The position numbers and the translations under genes are program-made. The notes below the pieces were generated by a model. The model had not been told where the DNA came from. It saw only the letters and a list, made by a program, of their open reading frames with translations, and did not search any database. Shown here one piece after another: positions 18,694 through 27,270 of a DNA stretch of 64,000 nt (positions are counted from its first letter, which is position 1; every line of letters begins with the position of its first letter). The stretch covers positions 3,720,001 to 3,784,000 of the forward strand of contig NZ_CP110395.1 of assembly GCF_029910215.1 (NCBI RefSeq), written 5' to 3'. The stretch is from Paraburkholderia sp. D15 (GTDB lineage Bacteria > Pseudomonadota > Gammaproteobacteria > Burkholderiales > Burkholderiaceae).

Positions 18694-19430
18694 GCGTGAT
18701 TCCCTTCAGTCTGAGAGTTGGATTGAACTTCGTTTCCGCTGCCGTCGTTCATGCCGGACACGTTGCCGCCCTTGCCTGTCTGGCGGACCGCTCCGTCGCC
18801 TGACGCTGCCACGCGCTCCGCGGAACGCGGTGCGTGGCCATACCAGCGCGGATAAAACTGTTGCACCGCCTCGCCGTCGAAACGCAGCGCGTGGCAGCGT
18901 CCCAGCTGGAATGGCGGTTTGTCGTTGGAATGCTCGCCTGTGCTGTTGGACGATTCGTCTCCAGAACGGGCTGCCGCGCCGCGCGCGCTGTCACCGGTGC
19001 GCCACACGTCGCCGGCGAATGCCTGAATCGCGGCGGTCGGCAAAATTGCACATAGCTCGGTGAGATGCGTGCAACCGGCCGTGCCGCCCAGCAAACGGGC
19101 AGACTCACGGCGGAAGTTATGGCGCAGATTGAGCCCGATGAGGGCACGGTAGGCGGGATTGCTGACTTCGCACTGCCCTGGATAGGGCACCCAGTCGGAC
19201 GACGCTTCGGCGTCGACGACATTGAGCGAGCGATCGATGGTGATGCGAAGCCAGAGTTCATGGATCGGCTGACCATTGGGCCGGACGCCCGACGCAAGCA
19301 CCACGTCGCGCGGTTTTTCGTCAGTCAAGCACGCTTCCACATCCCACAGGCCATCGGCTCGCTCATAGGCTTCCGCGCGGATTGCGCGGCGATGGCGCAA
19401 CTGACGGGTTACGGGCGAGGAAAGCGGCAT
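18690..19430 (-). CDS. DUF2889 family protein, coupled to sucC
   Basis: A 246-residue soluble protein whose first 190 residues match the DUF2889 pattern ([20 protein letters not shown], then [20 protein letters not shown]). Conserved Cys and His residues follow in [12 protein letters not shown]. The last 60 residues are Gly-, Ser- and Asn-rich and look disordered. The function is unknown. The 4-base overlap with sucC makes it the first gene of a DUF2889-sucC-sucD unit. The 267 bases upstream contain no gene. Confidence 0.82.
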   Translation of the reverse strand: MPLSSPVTRQLRHRRAIRAEAYERADGLWDVEACLTDEKPRDVVLASGVRPNGQPIHELWLRITIDRSLNVVDAEASSDWVPYPGQCEVSNPAYRALIGLNLRHNFRRESARLLGGTAGCTHLTELCAILPTAAIQAFAGDVWRTGDSARGAAARSGDESSNSTGEHSNDKPPFQLGRCHALRFDGEAVQQFYPRWYGHAPRSAERVAASGDGAVRQTGKGGNVSGMNDGSGNEVQSNSQTEGNHA

Positions 19431-19697
19431 GCGGGAAGGAAAGGCCGGATTGGAAAACCCACGAATTTTAGCATACTGGGTATTTGGGACAGGCTGGATT
19501 GCGCAGGCCCAAGCGGCGCGCGGCTGAGCGGGTTAGGCGCTATCTCGAAGCGGTTTTTTTGACGACGATCGCGGCGGGATGCTTCGATGGCGCTCGCCGG
19601 ACAGCGGCGGAACAACGCGCCGGTGACGGCCAGGCAGAGGCGCAGGGGAAAGACTTGAACGCGTTCTAACGGACGACCGTATGGCGGGTTGCCAGGA

Positions 19698-20492
19698 TCA
19701 CTCGTCGTCGAGACCCTTGAGGATTTTGCCTATCGTCGAACCCGAGAAACCTCGCGATGCCAGAAAGCGCGCCTGCTTCGCGCGTTCGGCAGGCGATTCG
19801 GGCAAGCGGCCGAATTTCTTTTCCCACACGGCCTGGGCGCGCGCGAATTCGGTCTCGCGTAATTGCGCACTGGCTTCCTCGACGAGCGTCGAATCGACCG
19901 CGTGCTGTTTCAGTTCACCGATGATGCGGCTCGCCCCCAATCGCGACGAACGACGATGAATCAGACTTTCGGCGAAACGCGAATTGGACAGCCAGTTTTC
20001 GGCTTCCAGTTGATCGAGCAGCGTATCGAGCGAATCGGTTTCCTCGACGTACGGTTTCAGCTTGCGTGCGAGTTCGGCACGGCTGTATTCACGACGGGAT
20101 AAATAGCCGAGTGCTCGCCCGTTCAGGGAACGGACGGGGCGCTGGGATTTCCTGGCTTCGTCCTGATCCGGCCTTGCTTCGCCGGGTACGCGACGCGAAC
20201 GGGTGTAGGTGGACTCGCCGGGTTGAGCGGCTTCGGAGGAACCGAAACCAGAAGCGGAACCGGCAGACTGGGACGGCTTGAACGACGCGCGCTGCGGGCC
20301 TCGGCCCTCGGCGCGGTCGTGCGCGTCGAACGATTCGGATGGGTCGAACGGGTCGTCGCTGCTAAAAGAATCGCTATCTGAATCACGATTAGCGCGTGGG
20401 CCGTCCGCACTGCGTCCAGCATGGGACAACGGCCGGCCCTTGCGTATCACTTGATGGTTACTCTTCTTCGTCCGCGACTTCTGCGCCGGCAC
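19698..20492 (-). CDS. recX: RecX regulatory protein with a long N-terminal extension
   Basis: The RecX core occupies roughly the last 145 residues: [39 protein letters not shown] and [18 protein letters not shown] are the three-helix repeats. RecX binds RecA filaments and moderates recombination. Before the core lies about 118 residues of Ser/Asp/Arg-rich low-complexity sequence. The reading frame begins with GTG at 20492, inside the 3' end of recA. A second GTG at 20450, seven bases after the recA stop and preceded by GAAGAG, would give a 250-residue protein and may be the true start. No ATG is available in the extension. Confidence 0.85.
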   Translation of the reverse strand: MPAQKSRTKKSNHQVIRKGRPLSHAGRSADGPRANRDSDSDSFSSDDPFDPSESFDAHDRAEGRGPQRASFKPSQSAGSASGFGSSEAAQPGESTYTRSRRVPGEARPDQDEARKSQRPVRSLNGRALGYLSRREYSRAELARKLKPYVEETDSLDTLLDQLEAENWLSNSRFAESLIHRRSSRLGASRIIGELKQHAVDSTLVEEASAQLRETEFARAQAVWEKKFGRLPESPAERAKQARFLASRGFSGSTIGKILKGLDDE

Positions 20493-21537
20493 CAGCGGTT
20501 ACCGCTTCGGCCATGGCATTCACACCCAGCGATTCACGGATGCGGTTTTCGATCTCGCGAGCGATTTCCGGATTTTCGCGCAGGAATTCACGCGCATTGT
20601 CCTTGCCCTGACCGATACGTTCGCCGTTGTAGCTGTACCAGGCGCCGGCCTTGTCGACGATCTTGGCCGTGACGCCCAGATCGATAACTTCGCCCTGACG
20701 CGAGATACCCTCGCCGTAAAGAATGTCGAAGATCGCTTCTCGGAACGGTGGCGACACCTTGTTCTTGACGACCTTCACGCGCGTTTCGTTGCCGATCACT
20801 TCGTCGTTCTTCTTGATCGAACCGATACGGCGAATGTCCAGACGCACCGACGCGTAGAACTTCAGCGCGTTGCCGCCCGTGGTGGTTTCCGGGTTGCCGA
20901 ACATCACGCCGATCTTCATGCGGATCTGGTTGATGAAGATCACCAGGCAGTTCGTGCGCTTGATCGTGCCGGTCAGCTTGCGCAGTGCTTGCGACATCAG
21001 ACGCGCTTGCAGACCCGGCAGCGAGTCGCCCATTTCGCCTTCGATTTCAGCCTTCGGCACGAGTGCCGCGACCGAGTCGATCACGATCATGTCGATCGAG
21101 CCCGAACGCACCAGGGCGTCCGCGATTTCAAGCGCCTGTTCACCGGTGTCCGGCTGCGAAACCAGCAGCTCGTTCACGTTCACGCCGAGCTTGCCTGCGT
21201 ACTGGATGTCCAGCGCATGTTCCGCGTCGATAAACGCTGCCGTGCCGCCGAGCTTCTGCATTTCAGCGACCACTTGCAGCGTCAGCGTGGTTTTACCCGA
21301 CGATTCCGGACCATAAATTTCGACCACACGGCCACGCGGCAAACCGCCGACGCCCAGCGCGATGTCGAGGCCGAGCGATCCGGTTGAAACCACCTGGATG
21401 TCTTCGACTACCTCACCTGCGCCGAGCCGCATGACCGACCCTTTGCCGAACTGCTTTTCGATCTGCGCGAGTGCGGCAGCGAGTGCCTTGCTCTTTTCAG
21501 CAGTCAGTCCAGCCGAGCCTTTCTTGCTTTCTTCCAT
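20458..21537 (-). CDS. recA: RecA recombinase
   Basis: A 359-residue protein with Walker [11 protein letters not shown], Walker [11 protein letters not shown], the L2 and MAW regions ([20 protein letters not shown]) and the acidic C-terminus VADEEE. It catalyses strand exchange and triggers LexA self-cleavage. Start at [15 protein letters not shown]; a longer upstream frame is open but lacks family support. An SOS box lies 80 bases upstream. recX follows directly on the same strand. Confidence 0.98.
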   Translation of the reverse strand: MEESKKGSAGLTAEKSKALAAALAQIEKQFGKGSVMRLGAGEVVEDIQVVSTGSLGLDIALGVGGLPRGRVVEIYGPESSGKTTLTLQVVAEMQKLGGTAAFIDAEHALDIQYAGKLGVNVNELLVSQPDTGEQALEIADALVRSGSIDMIVIDSVAALVPKAEIEGEMGDSLPGLQARLMSQALRKLTGTIKRTNCLVIFINQIRMKIGVMFGNPETTTGGNALKFYASVRLDIRRIGSIKKNDEVIGNETRVKVVKNKVSPPFREAIFDILYGEGISRQGEVIDLGVTAKIVDKAGAWYSYNGERIGQGKDNAREFLRENPEIAREIENRIRESLGVNAMAEAVTAGAGAEVADEEE

Positions 21538-21616
21538 GAATCGTCCTTTGCTATGATGAACGGCGTCTGAGGCAGGTGTGCCGCCCGTTTTTGAAGGCAG
21601 CGCACGAAACCCAGAC

Positions 21617-21634
21617 ACTGTATAAAAAAACAGT
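21617..21634 (-). promoter_or_regulatory. LexA (SOS) box of recA
   Basis: ACTG, a 10-base AT-rich spacer and CAGT match the proteobacterial LexA consensus CTGT-N8-ACAG. It is placed 80 bases before the recA start codon, as expected for control of recA by DNA damage. Confidence 0.85.
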
Positions 21635-21766
21635 AGTTTTGGCAAGCGCGATTCTCATGCGAACGCGCATTTTTACCGTCGCACTGCCCAACTACCCACA
21701 ATAATTTTCGGAGACCGCTGTGCGCCGGGGATACCCGCGGTGCCGGCAAGGCCAGGCTGGCGCACC

Positions 21767-22567
21767 ATGCGAATTCTGATTGCCGAAGACGACAGCATAC
21801 TCGCGGACGGTCTGGTTCGATCACTCCGCCAATCGGCCTATGCCGTAGACCACGTAAAGAATGGTATAGAGGCCGACGCCGCGCTCTCCGTGCAAAGTTT
21901 CGACCTGCTGATTCTCGATCTGGGCCTGCCGCGCATGTCCGGTCTCGAAGTGCTGCGCCGCCTGCGCGCACGCAATTCCACCCTGCCCGTGCTGATCCTG
22001 ACCGCCGCCGACAGCGTCGACGAACGCGTGAAGGGCCTCGACCTCGGCGCCGACGACTACATGGCCAAACCCTTCGCGCTGAACGAACTCGAAGCGCGCG
22101 TGCGCGCGCTGACCCGGCGCGGCGCGGGCGGCGGCCCGACGGTGGTGCGCCACGGCTCGCTGTCGTTCGATCAGGTCGGGCGGATCGCGTATGTCAACGA
22201 GCAGGTGATCGACCTGTCGGCGCGCGAACTCGGTCTGCTCGAGGTGCTGCTGCAACGGATCGGCCGGCTGGTTTCGAAGGAACAGCTGGTCGACCATCTG
22301 TGCGAATGGGGCGAGGAAGTCAGCAACAACGCAATCGAAGTCTACGTGCACCGGCTGCGCAAGAAGATCGAGCCGAGCGGCGTGCGCATCATCACCGTGC
22401 GCGGACTGGGCTACTGTCTGGAGAAGGCCGCGCCCGCGGCCGGCAGCCAGACACAGGCGGCATCCGAGGCCGAAGCCGGCGTCGCCGGGCCACCCGCTTC
22501 CGCCTCAGCTCCCGCCGCTCAATCCGAGCCGTCCGGCGCCATGCCGGCCAGCCACCACTTCAAGTAG
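21767..22567 (+). CDS. OmpR/PhoB-family response regulator (TctD-like)
   Basis: A 266-residue regulator: receiver domain residues 1-115 with the acidic pair in IAEDDSILADG, phospho-Asp in LLILDLGLPRMSG, Thr/Ser in LILTAADS and Lys in DDYMAKPF; then a winged-helix domain ending in NAIEVYVHRLRKKIEPSGVR and TVRGLGYCLE. About 40 extra Ala-, Pro- and Ser-rich residues form the C-terminal tail. Start chosen at MRILIAEDD. It forms a two-component pair with the kinase 9 bases downstream; resemblance to TctD suggests control of organic acid uptake, which the adjacent MHS transporter would fit. Confidence 0.88.
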   Translation: MRILIAEDDSILADGLVRSLRQSAYAVDHVKNGIEADAALSVQSFDLLILDLGLPRMSGLEVLRRLRARNSTLPVLILTAADSVDERVKGLDLGADDYMAKPFALNELEARVRALTRRGAGGGPTVVRHGSLSFDQVGRIAYVNEQVIDLSARELGLLEVLLQRIGRLVSKEQLVDHLCEWGEEVSNNAIEVYVHRLRKKIEPSGVRIITVRGLGYCLEKAAPAAGSQTQAASEAEAGVAGPPASASAPAAQSEPSGAMPASHHFK

Positions 22568-22576
22568 AGCGCCACC

Positions 22577-24115
22577 ATGTCCGCGCGCGAAGACCGCGCC
22601 ACGGCGCACGCGGCGGATCTCGACGAGGCGCGCGACGAGCGCTACGCCAATCCGTTCGCCCCGCCGGACGAAACCGAGGCCGCCGCCGAAGCACGCCCGC
22701 GCTCGCTGTTCGGCGAAATTCTCGACTGGATGCTGGCGCCGCTGCTGCTGCTCTGGCCGATGAGCCTCGCCGTCACCTATCTGGTCGCCAAGTCGATCGC
22801 GAACGGTCCGTTCGACCGCGCGCTCGAAACGGACGCTTACGTGCTGGCGCGCCAGATTCATCCGGTGAACGGGGTGGCGGAGTTGTCGCTGCCCGATTCC
22901 ACGCGCGATTTTCTGCGCACCGACAACGTGGACCGCGTGTTCTATCAGGTGCTCGGCACGCGCGGCGAACTGGTGGCCGGCGAGCGCGACATGCCGCTGC
23001 CGCACGAGGAAGACCGGCCGCAACCGGGTCTCGTCGAGTTTCGCGACGATATGTTGCGCGGCAACGACATCCGCGTGGCTTATACGACCGTGGAGTTTCC
23101 GCAGACGCCCGGCGCGCAGCCGGTGCTGGTGCAGGTCGCCGAAACGCTCGACAAACGCAGCCAGCTTGCCAACGACATCATCAAAGGTGTGATCCTGCCG
23201 CAGTTCGTGATCCTGCCGCTGGCGATCCTGCTGGTGTGGTTCGGGCTGTCGCGCGGCCTCGCGCCGCTGCATGCGCTGCAGGCGCATATCCGCGCGCGTC
23301 GGCCGGACGATCTGTCGCCGCTCGAGGCGCGACGCGCGCCGCCGGAAATCGAGCCGCTCGTCACCTCGTTCAACGATCTGTTGACGCGCCTCGAACAGAA
23401 CATGGAATTGCAGAAGCGCTTTATCGCCGATGCCGCGCATCAGATGAAAACGCCGCTCGCCGGGCTGCGTACGCAGGCCGAGCTGGCGTTGCGGCAGGAT
23501 GCGTCGGCGGAGGTGCATCGCTCGCTGGAGCAGATCGCCACCAGTTCCGAGCAAGCCGCGCGGCTCGTCACGCAATTGCTGGCCCTGGCGCGCGCGGAGA
23601 ATCGCATGTCGGGGCAGATTTTCACGCCGGTCGAGGTGACCGAAGTGGCGCGCAGCGCGGTGCGCGACTGGGTCCAGCCCGCGCTCGCGAGGCAGATGGA
23701 CCTCGGTTACGAGGCGCCCGACGACCCCGTCGACGTGAACGGCAATCCAGTGATGTTGCGCGAAATGCTGTCGAACCTGATCGACAACGCAATCCGCTAT
23801 ACGCCGCCGGGCGGCCGGATCACGGTACGGGTCCGGCACGACTCGACGGCGCGCCGTGTCCATCTCGAAGTCGAGGACACCGGGCTCGGGATTCCCGTTG
23901 CCGAGCGTTCGCGCGTGATCGAACGCTTTTACCGGATTCTCGGCCGCGAAGGCGACGGTAGCGGCCTGGGCCTCGCGATCGTCCGCGAGATTGCGACGAT
24001 GCATGGCGGCGAGCTGACCATCGACGACAACGTCTATCAAACCTCGCCACGACTCGCCGGCACCCTCGTGCGCGTCAGTTTCGACGTGCTCGAGCGGGGA
24101 CGGGACTTACCCTAA
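22577..24115 (+). CDS. Sensor histidine kinase (TctE-like)
   Basis: A 512-residue inner-membrane kinase. After a 45-residue acidic cytoplasmic leader come a membrane helix (WMLAPLLLLWPMSLAVTYLV), a periplasmic 2CSK_N-like sensor of about 130 residues, and a second helix (QFVILPLAILLVWFGLS). The cytoplasmic part has the H-box DAAHQMKTPLAGL, the N-box LSNLIDNAIRYTP and the glycine boxes EDTGLGIP and GSGLGLAI. It probably phosphorylates the neighbouring response regulator. The ligand is not known; the TctE resemblance suggests a carboxylate. Confidence 0.88.
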   Translation: MSAREDRATAHAADLDEARDERYANPFAPPDETEAAAEARPRSLFGEILDWMLAPLLLLWPMSLAVTYLVAKSIANGPFDRALETDAYVLARQIHPVNGVAELSLPDSTRDFLRTDNVDRVFYQVLGTRGELVAGERDMPLPHEEDRPQPGLVEFRDDMLRGNDIRVAYTTVEFPQTPGAQPVLVQVAETLDKRSQLANDIIKGVILPQFVILPLAILLVWFGLSRGLAPLHALQAHIRARRPDDLSPLEARRAPPEIEPLVTSFNDLLTRLEQNMELQKRFIADAAHQMKTPLAGLRTQAELALRQDASAEVHRSLEQIATSSEQAARLVTQLLALARAENRMSGQIFTPVEVTEVARSAVRDWVQPALARQMDLGYEAPDDPVDVNGNPVMLREMLSNLIDNAIRYTPPGGRITVRVRHDSTARRVHLEVEDTGLGIPVAERSRVIERFYRILGREGDGSGLGLAIVREIATMHGGELTIDDNVYQTSPRLAGTLVRVSFDVLERGRDLP

Positions 24116-24341
24116 GGCCGCTGCGACGGGCAGCCGCCTCATTCGAATAATGAGATTTGGTTGCCAGATTTTTGGCGAACTTATCTGATATTTGACGACT
24201 TTTAACAGCAACCCAACCGCCCGCCACGCCCTCGAAATTCGCCCTTCCACGTCAGTACGCCGTAAGTTTCCACTCCAATAATCGGCCTCACGGGAACGCC
24301 TTACCGGCGAACCGCGTGCATATCAATATTGGAGACGACAT

Positions 24342-26000
24342 ATGGCTACCGTTGGCGGGCAAATCTCCCCCGTGCCGATGACGCGTGATGAGAAGCGGGT
24401 GATCTTCGCATCGTCGCTGGGCACGGTTTTCGAGTGGTACGACTTCTTCCTGGCCGGCTCGCTTGCGGCTTTCATCAGCAAGAGCTTCTTCTCCGGCGTC
24501 AATCCCACGGCGGCTTTCGTGTTCACGCTGCTCGGCTTCGCGGCGGGTTTCGCGGTGCGGCCGTTCGGCGCGATCGTGTTCGGCCGGCTCGGCGACATGG
24601 TCGGACGCAAGTACACGTTCCTGATCACGATTCTGATCATGGGCTTCTCGACGTTCCTGGTCGGCTTCCTGCCGGGATATGCGTCGATCGGTTTCGCTTC
24701 GCCGGTGATCTTCATCGCGATGCGGATGCTGCAGGGCCTCGCGCTCGGCGGCGAGTACGGCGGCGCGGCAACTTACGTCGCGGAACATGCGCCGGCGGGA
24801 CGTCGCGGCTTCTACACCGCGTGGATTCAGGCGACCGCGACGCTCGGCCTGTTCCTGTCGCTGCTGGTGATCCTCGGCGTGCGCACGGCGATCGGCGAGG
24901 ATGCGTTCAGTGCCTGGGGCTGGCGCGTGCCGTTCGTGGCATCGATCATCCTGCTGGCGGTGTCGGTATGGATCCGGATGCAACTGCATGAGTCGCCGGT
25001 GTTCGAGCGCATCAAGGCCGAGGGCAAGACCTCCAAGCAGCCGCTGACCGAAGCGTTCGCGCAGTGGAAGAACCTGAAGATCGTGATTCTCGCGCTGGTC
25101 GGGCTGACCGCCGGTCAGGCCGTGGTCTGGTACACGGGCCAGTTCTACTCGCTGTTCTTCCTGACGCAGACGGTCAAGGTGGACGGCAGCACCGCCAACA
25201 TCATGATCGCCATCGCGCTGTTGATCGGCACGCCGTTCTTCCTGTTCTTCGGCTCGCTGTCGGATCGCATCGGGCGCAAGCCGATCATCATGGCCGGTTT
25301 GCTGCTCGCGGCATGCACGTACTTCCCGCTGTTCAAGGCGCTGACGCACTACACGAACCCGGCGCTGGAAGCGGCGAATGCGCGCGCACCGATCGTCGTG
25401 GTCGCCAATCCGGACGAATGCTCGTTCCAGTTCAACCCGGTGGGCACGTCGAAGTTCACGAGTTCGTGCGACATCGCGAAGAGCGCGCTGGCCAAGGCCG
25501 GTCTGAATTACGACAACGTCGCGGCGCCGGCGGGCACGCTGGCGGAGATCAAGGTCGGCGACACGGTGGTCAATACGTACGACGGCAAGGCCGCCGACGC
25601 CAAGGATCAAGGCAAGGCATTCGACAAGACCCTCGCGACGACGCTGAAGACCGCAGGCTACCCGCCGAAGGCCGATCCGTCGCAGATCAACTGGCCGATG
25701 AGCGTGGTGATCCTGACGATCCTGATGCTCTACGTGACGATGGTCTATGGGCCGATCGCGGCGATGCTGGTGGAAATGTTCCCGACGCGGATCCGCTATA
25801 CGTCGATGTCGCTGCCGTATCACATCGGCAATGGCTGGTTCGGCGGCTTCCTGCCGGCGACCGCGTTCGCGATCGTCGCGGCGAAGGGCAACATCTACTC
25901 GGGGCTGTGGTACCCGATCGTGATCGCGGTGGTGACGTTCGTGATCGGCATGCTGTTCGTGCGGGAGACCAAGGACTCCGACATCTACGCGCAGGACTGA
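24342..26000 (+). CDS. MHS-family major facilitator transporter with a large loop insert
   Basis: A 552-residue, 12-helix transporter of the metabolite:H+ symporter family. It has FASSLGTVFEWYDFFLAGSL in helix 1, the loop motif GDMVGRKYTF, and RMLQGLALGGEYGGAATYVAEH. Between helices 9 and 10 is an extracytoplasmic loop of about 100 residues containing two Cys, much longer than in ProP or KgtP. GGAGACGACAT precedes the ATG. It lies 226 bases after the TctDE-like pair and just before tRNA-Met, so it is a plausible target of that pair. Substrate unknown; organic acids are a family-based guess. Confidence 0.87.
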   Translation: MATVGGQISPVPMTRDEKRVIFASSLGTVFEWYDFFLAGSLAAFISKSFFSGVNPTAAFVFTLLGFAAGFAVRPFGAIVFGRLGDMVGRKYTFLITILIMGFSTFLVGFLPGYASIGFASPVIFIAMRMLQGLALGGEYGGAATYVAEHAPAGRRGFYTAWIQATATLGLFLSLLVILGVRTAIGEDAFSAWGWRVPFVASIILLAVSVWIRMQLHESPVFERIKAEGKTSKQPLTEAFAQWKNLKIVILALVGLTAGQAVVWYTGQFYSLFFLTQTVKVDGSTANIMIAIALLIGTPFFLFFGSLSDRIGRKPIIMAGLLLAACTYFPLFKALTHYTNPALEAANARAPIVVVANPDECSFQFNPVGTSKFTSSCDIAKSALAKAGLNYDNVAAPAGTLAEIKVGDTVVNTYDGKAADAKDQGKAFDKTLATTLKTAGYPPKADPSQINWPMSVVILTILMLYVTMVYGPIAAMLVEMFPTRIRYTSMSLPYHIGNGWFGGFLPATAFAIVAAKGNIYSGLWYPIVIAVVTFVIGMLFVRETKDSDIYAQD

Positions 26001-26104
26001 CGCCGGCGATGTGTGCCGACAACTTTTCCGGATCGTTCGATTGAAAAAGTTGTGCGCCGGGGGTTGACAGCCTCCGGCGCGGTCAGCATAATCTCGCTTC
26101 TTTC

Positions 26105-26181
<77 letters not shown>

Positions 26182-26194
26182 GTTTCAACGCGAA

Positions 26195-26225
26195 GGCCCG
26201 CACTCTCACGAGTGTGGGCTTTTTC
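26195..26225 (+). terminator. Rho-independent terminator after tRNA-Met
   Basis: GGCCCGCACTC and GAGTGTGGGCT form a strong stem with a TCAC loop, followed by TTTTCGTTTT, 14 bases after the tRNA. Confidence 0.85.
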
Positions 26226-26266
26226 GTTTTGGCGCGCGGTGAGCCGCTTGGTGAGCCATATCGCGC

Positions 26267-26984
26267 ATGCACAAGTTGCCCCATCTGATCAAAAATCGCT
26301 TCGGCGTTTATTACCTTCGGCTCGCTCGCAACGGCCAGGAGGTCAAACGGTCGCTGCGCACAAAGGACTTCCGGTATCGCGATCGAGCTGGCCAAAGGCG
26401 CCCGACGCTCGGAACTGAGCGCCGAACCTTTGCACCATGAACCTTCGACTGCGGGTTTCGTGGACTTTTTCGGCGCCCATTTTGACGACTTGGCGTCTGG
26501 CCTCGCAGACCTCCGCCAAGAAATGGCCGGGCTCCGAGCATTTCTCATGGCCGGCCAGCAGCAAGGAAACGAGTTGTCAGCAACGCGAGCGGACGACGAG
26601 ACGCCCTCGCCGCCATTCGAAGCGCCAACGAGCCTGGCAGATTGGCTCATGCGAGAGACCGAGACGCGCGGCTTCCCCATGCCTGATTCGGCCGTCATCA
26701 AGGCGCGAGTGGTCGCGGCAAATCAATCCGATTTGGGTGAGATCGCGTTGGTTTTGGCGGCAGAGTTGGTCGCCGCTGATAAGTCGAAGGCGAAACCCGG
26801 CGCGGGACAAGCGTCCCGCGTGGCGTTAAGCGCAATGCCCGTTGAGGGCGGCGCGTCGGCCTTGGAGCCTAAAAGCCGCGTGTGCCTGTGGTGCCAAAAC
26901 GCCGACGGGCGGTGGGATATCAAGATTCACCCGTTCGACCGCGAAGGGAAAGTCGGCAGGTTGATCGCAACAGCACGCGCATGA
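26267..26984 (+). pseudogene. Integrase relic (tyrosine recombinase N-terminus, frameshifted, no catalytic domain)
   Basis: The ATG at 26267 begins MHKLPHLIKNRFGVYYLRLA and continues to RSLRTKDFR, the small N-terminal DNA-binding segment (DUF6538-like) of island integrases. The frame then stops at 26440. Skipping one base, the T at 26375, continues the protein as IAIELAKGARRSELSAEPLH and runs open to 26984. The extended part has coil-like helices (DDLASGLADLRQEMAGL) but no recombinase catalytic R-H-x-x-R or Tyr region, so the gene is both frameshifted and truncated or fused. Its place beside tRNA-Met supports the integrase reading. Confidence 0.65.
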
Positions 26985-27270
26985 GACGGGCGCTATCGAG
27001 GTTTCTCGGGCGCCGAAAAGGCGTCCCGCGTATGCCCCGCGCAGCGGTGCGGCCGGTGTATAACCAATAAAAAACATCGAAACTACAGGCCAGTCAATAA
27101 AACCCGAAATACCGATTCGCTCACGGTCCGTGGCTGTCCGTTGTGTGGTGCGTCGCTGATCACGGACATTCTCAAATCTTCGTGCGTCGTTTGGTCATGC
27201 ACGCGTCCATGTTCATTCGCCGAAAGACAAAACTGCCAAGGTTCGCAACTGCACAGTTAGATCGCATGAG

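Noticed and set aside
22300..24040. Long frames on both strands overlapping the histidine kinase
   Set aside because: The kinase frame carries all H, N and G boxes; the others are shadows.
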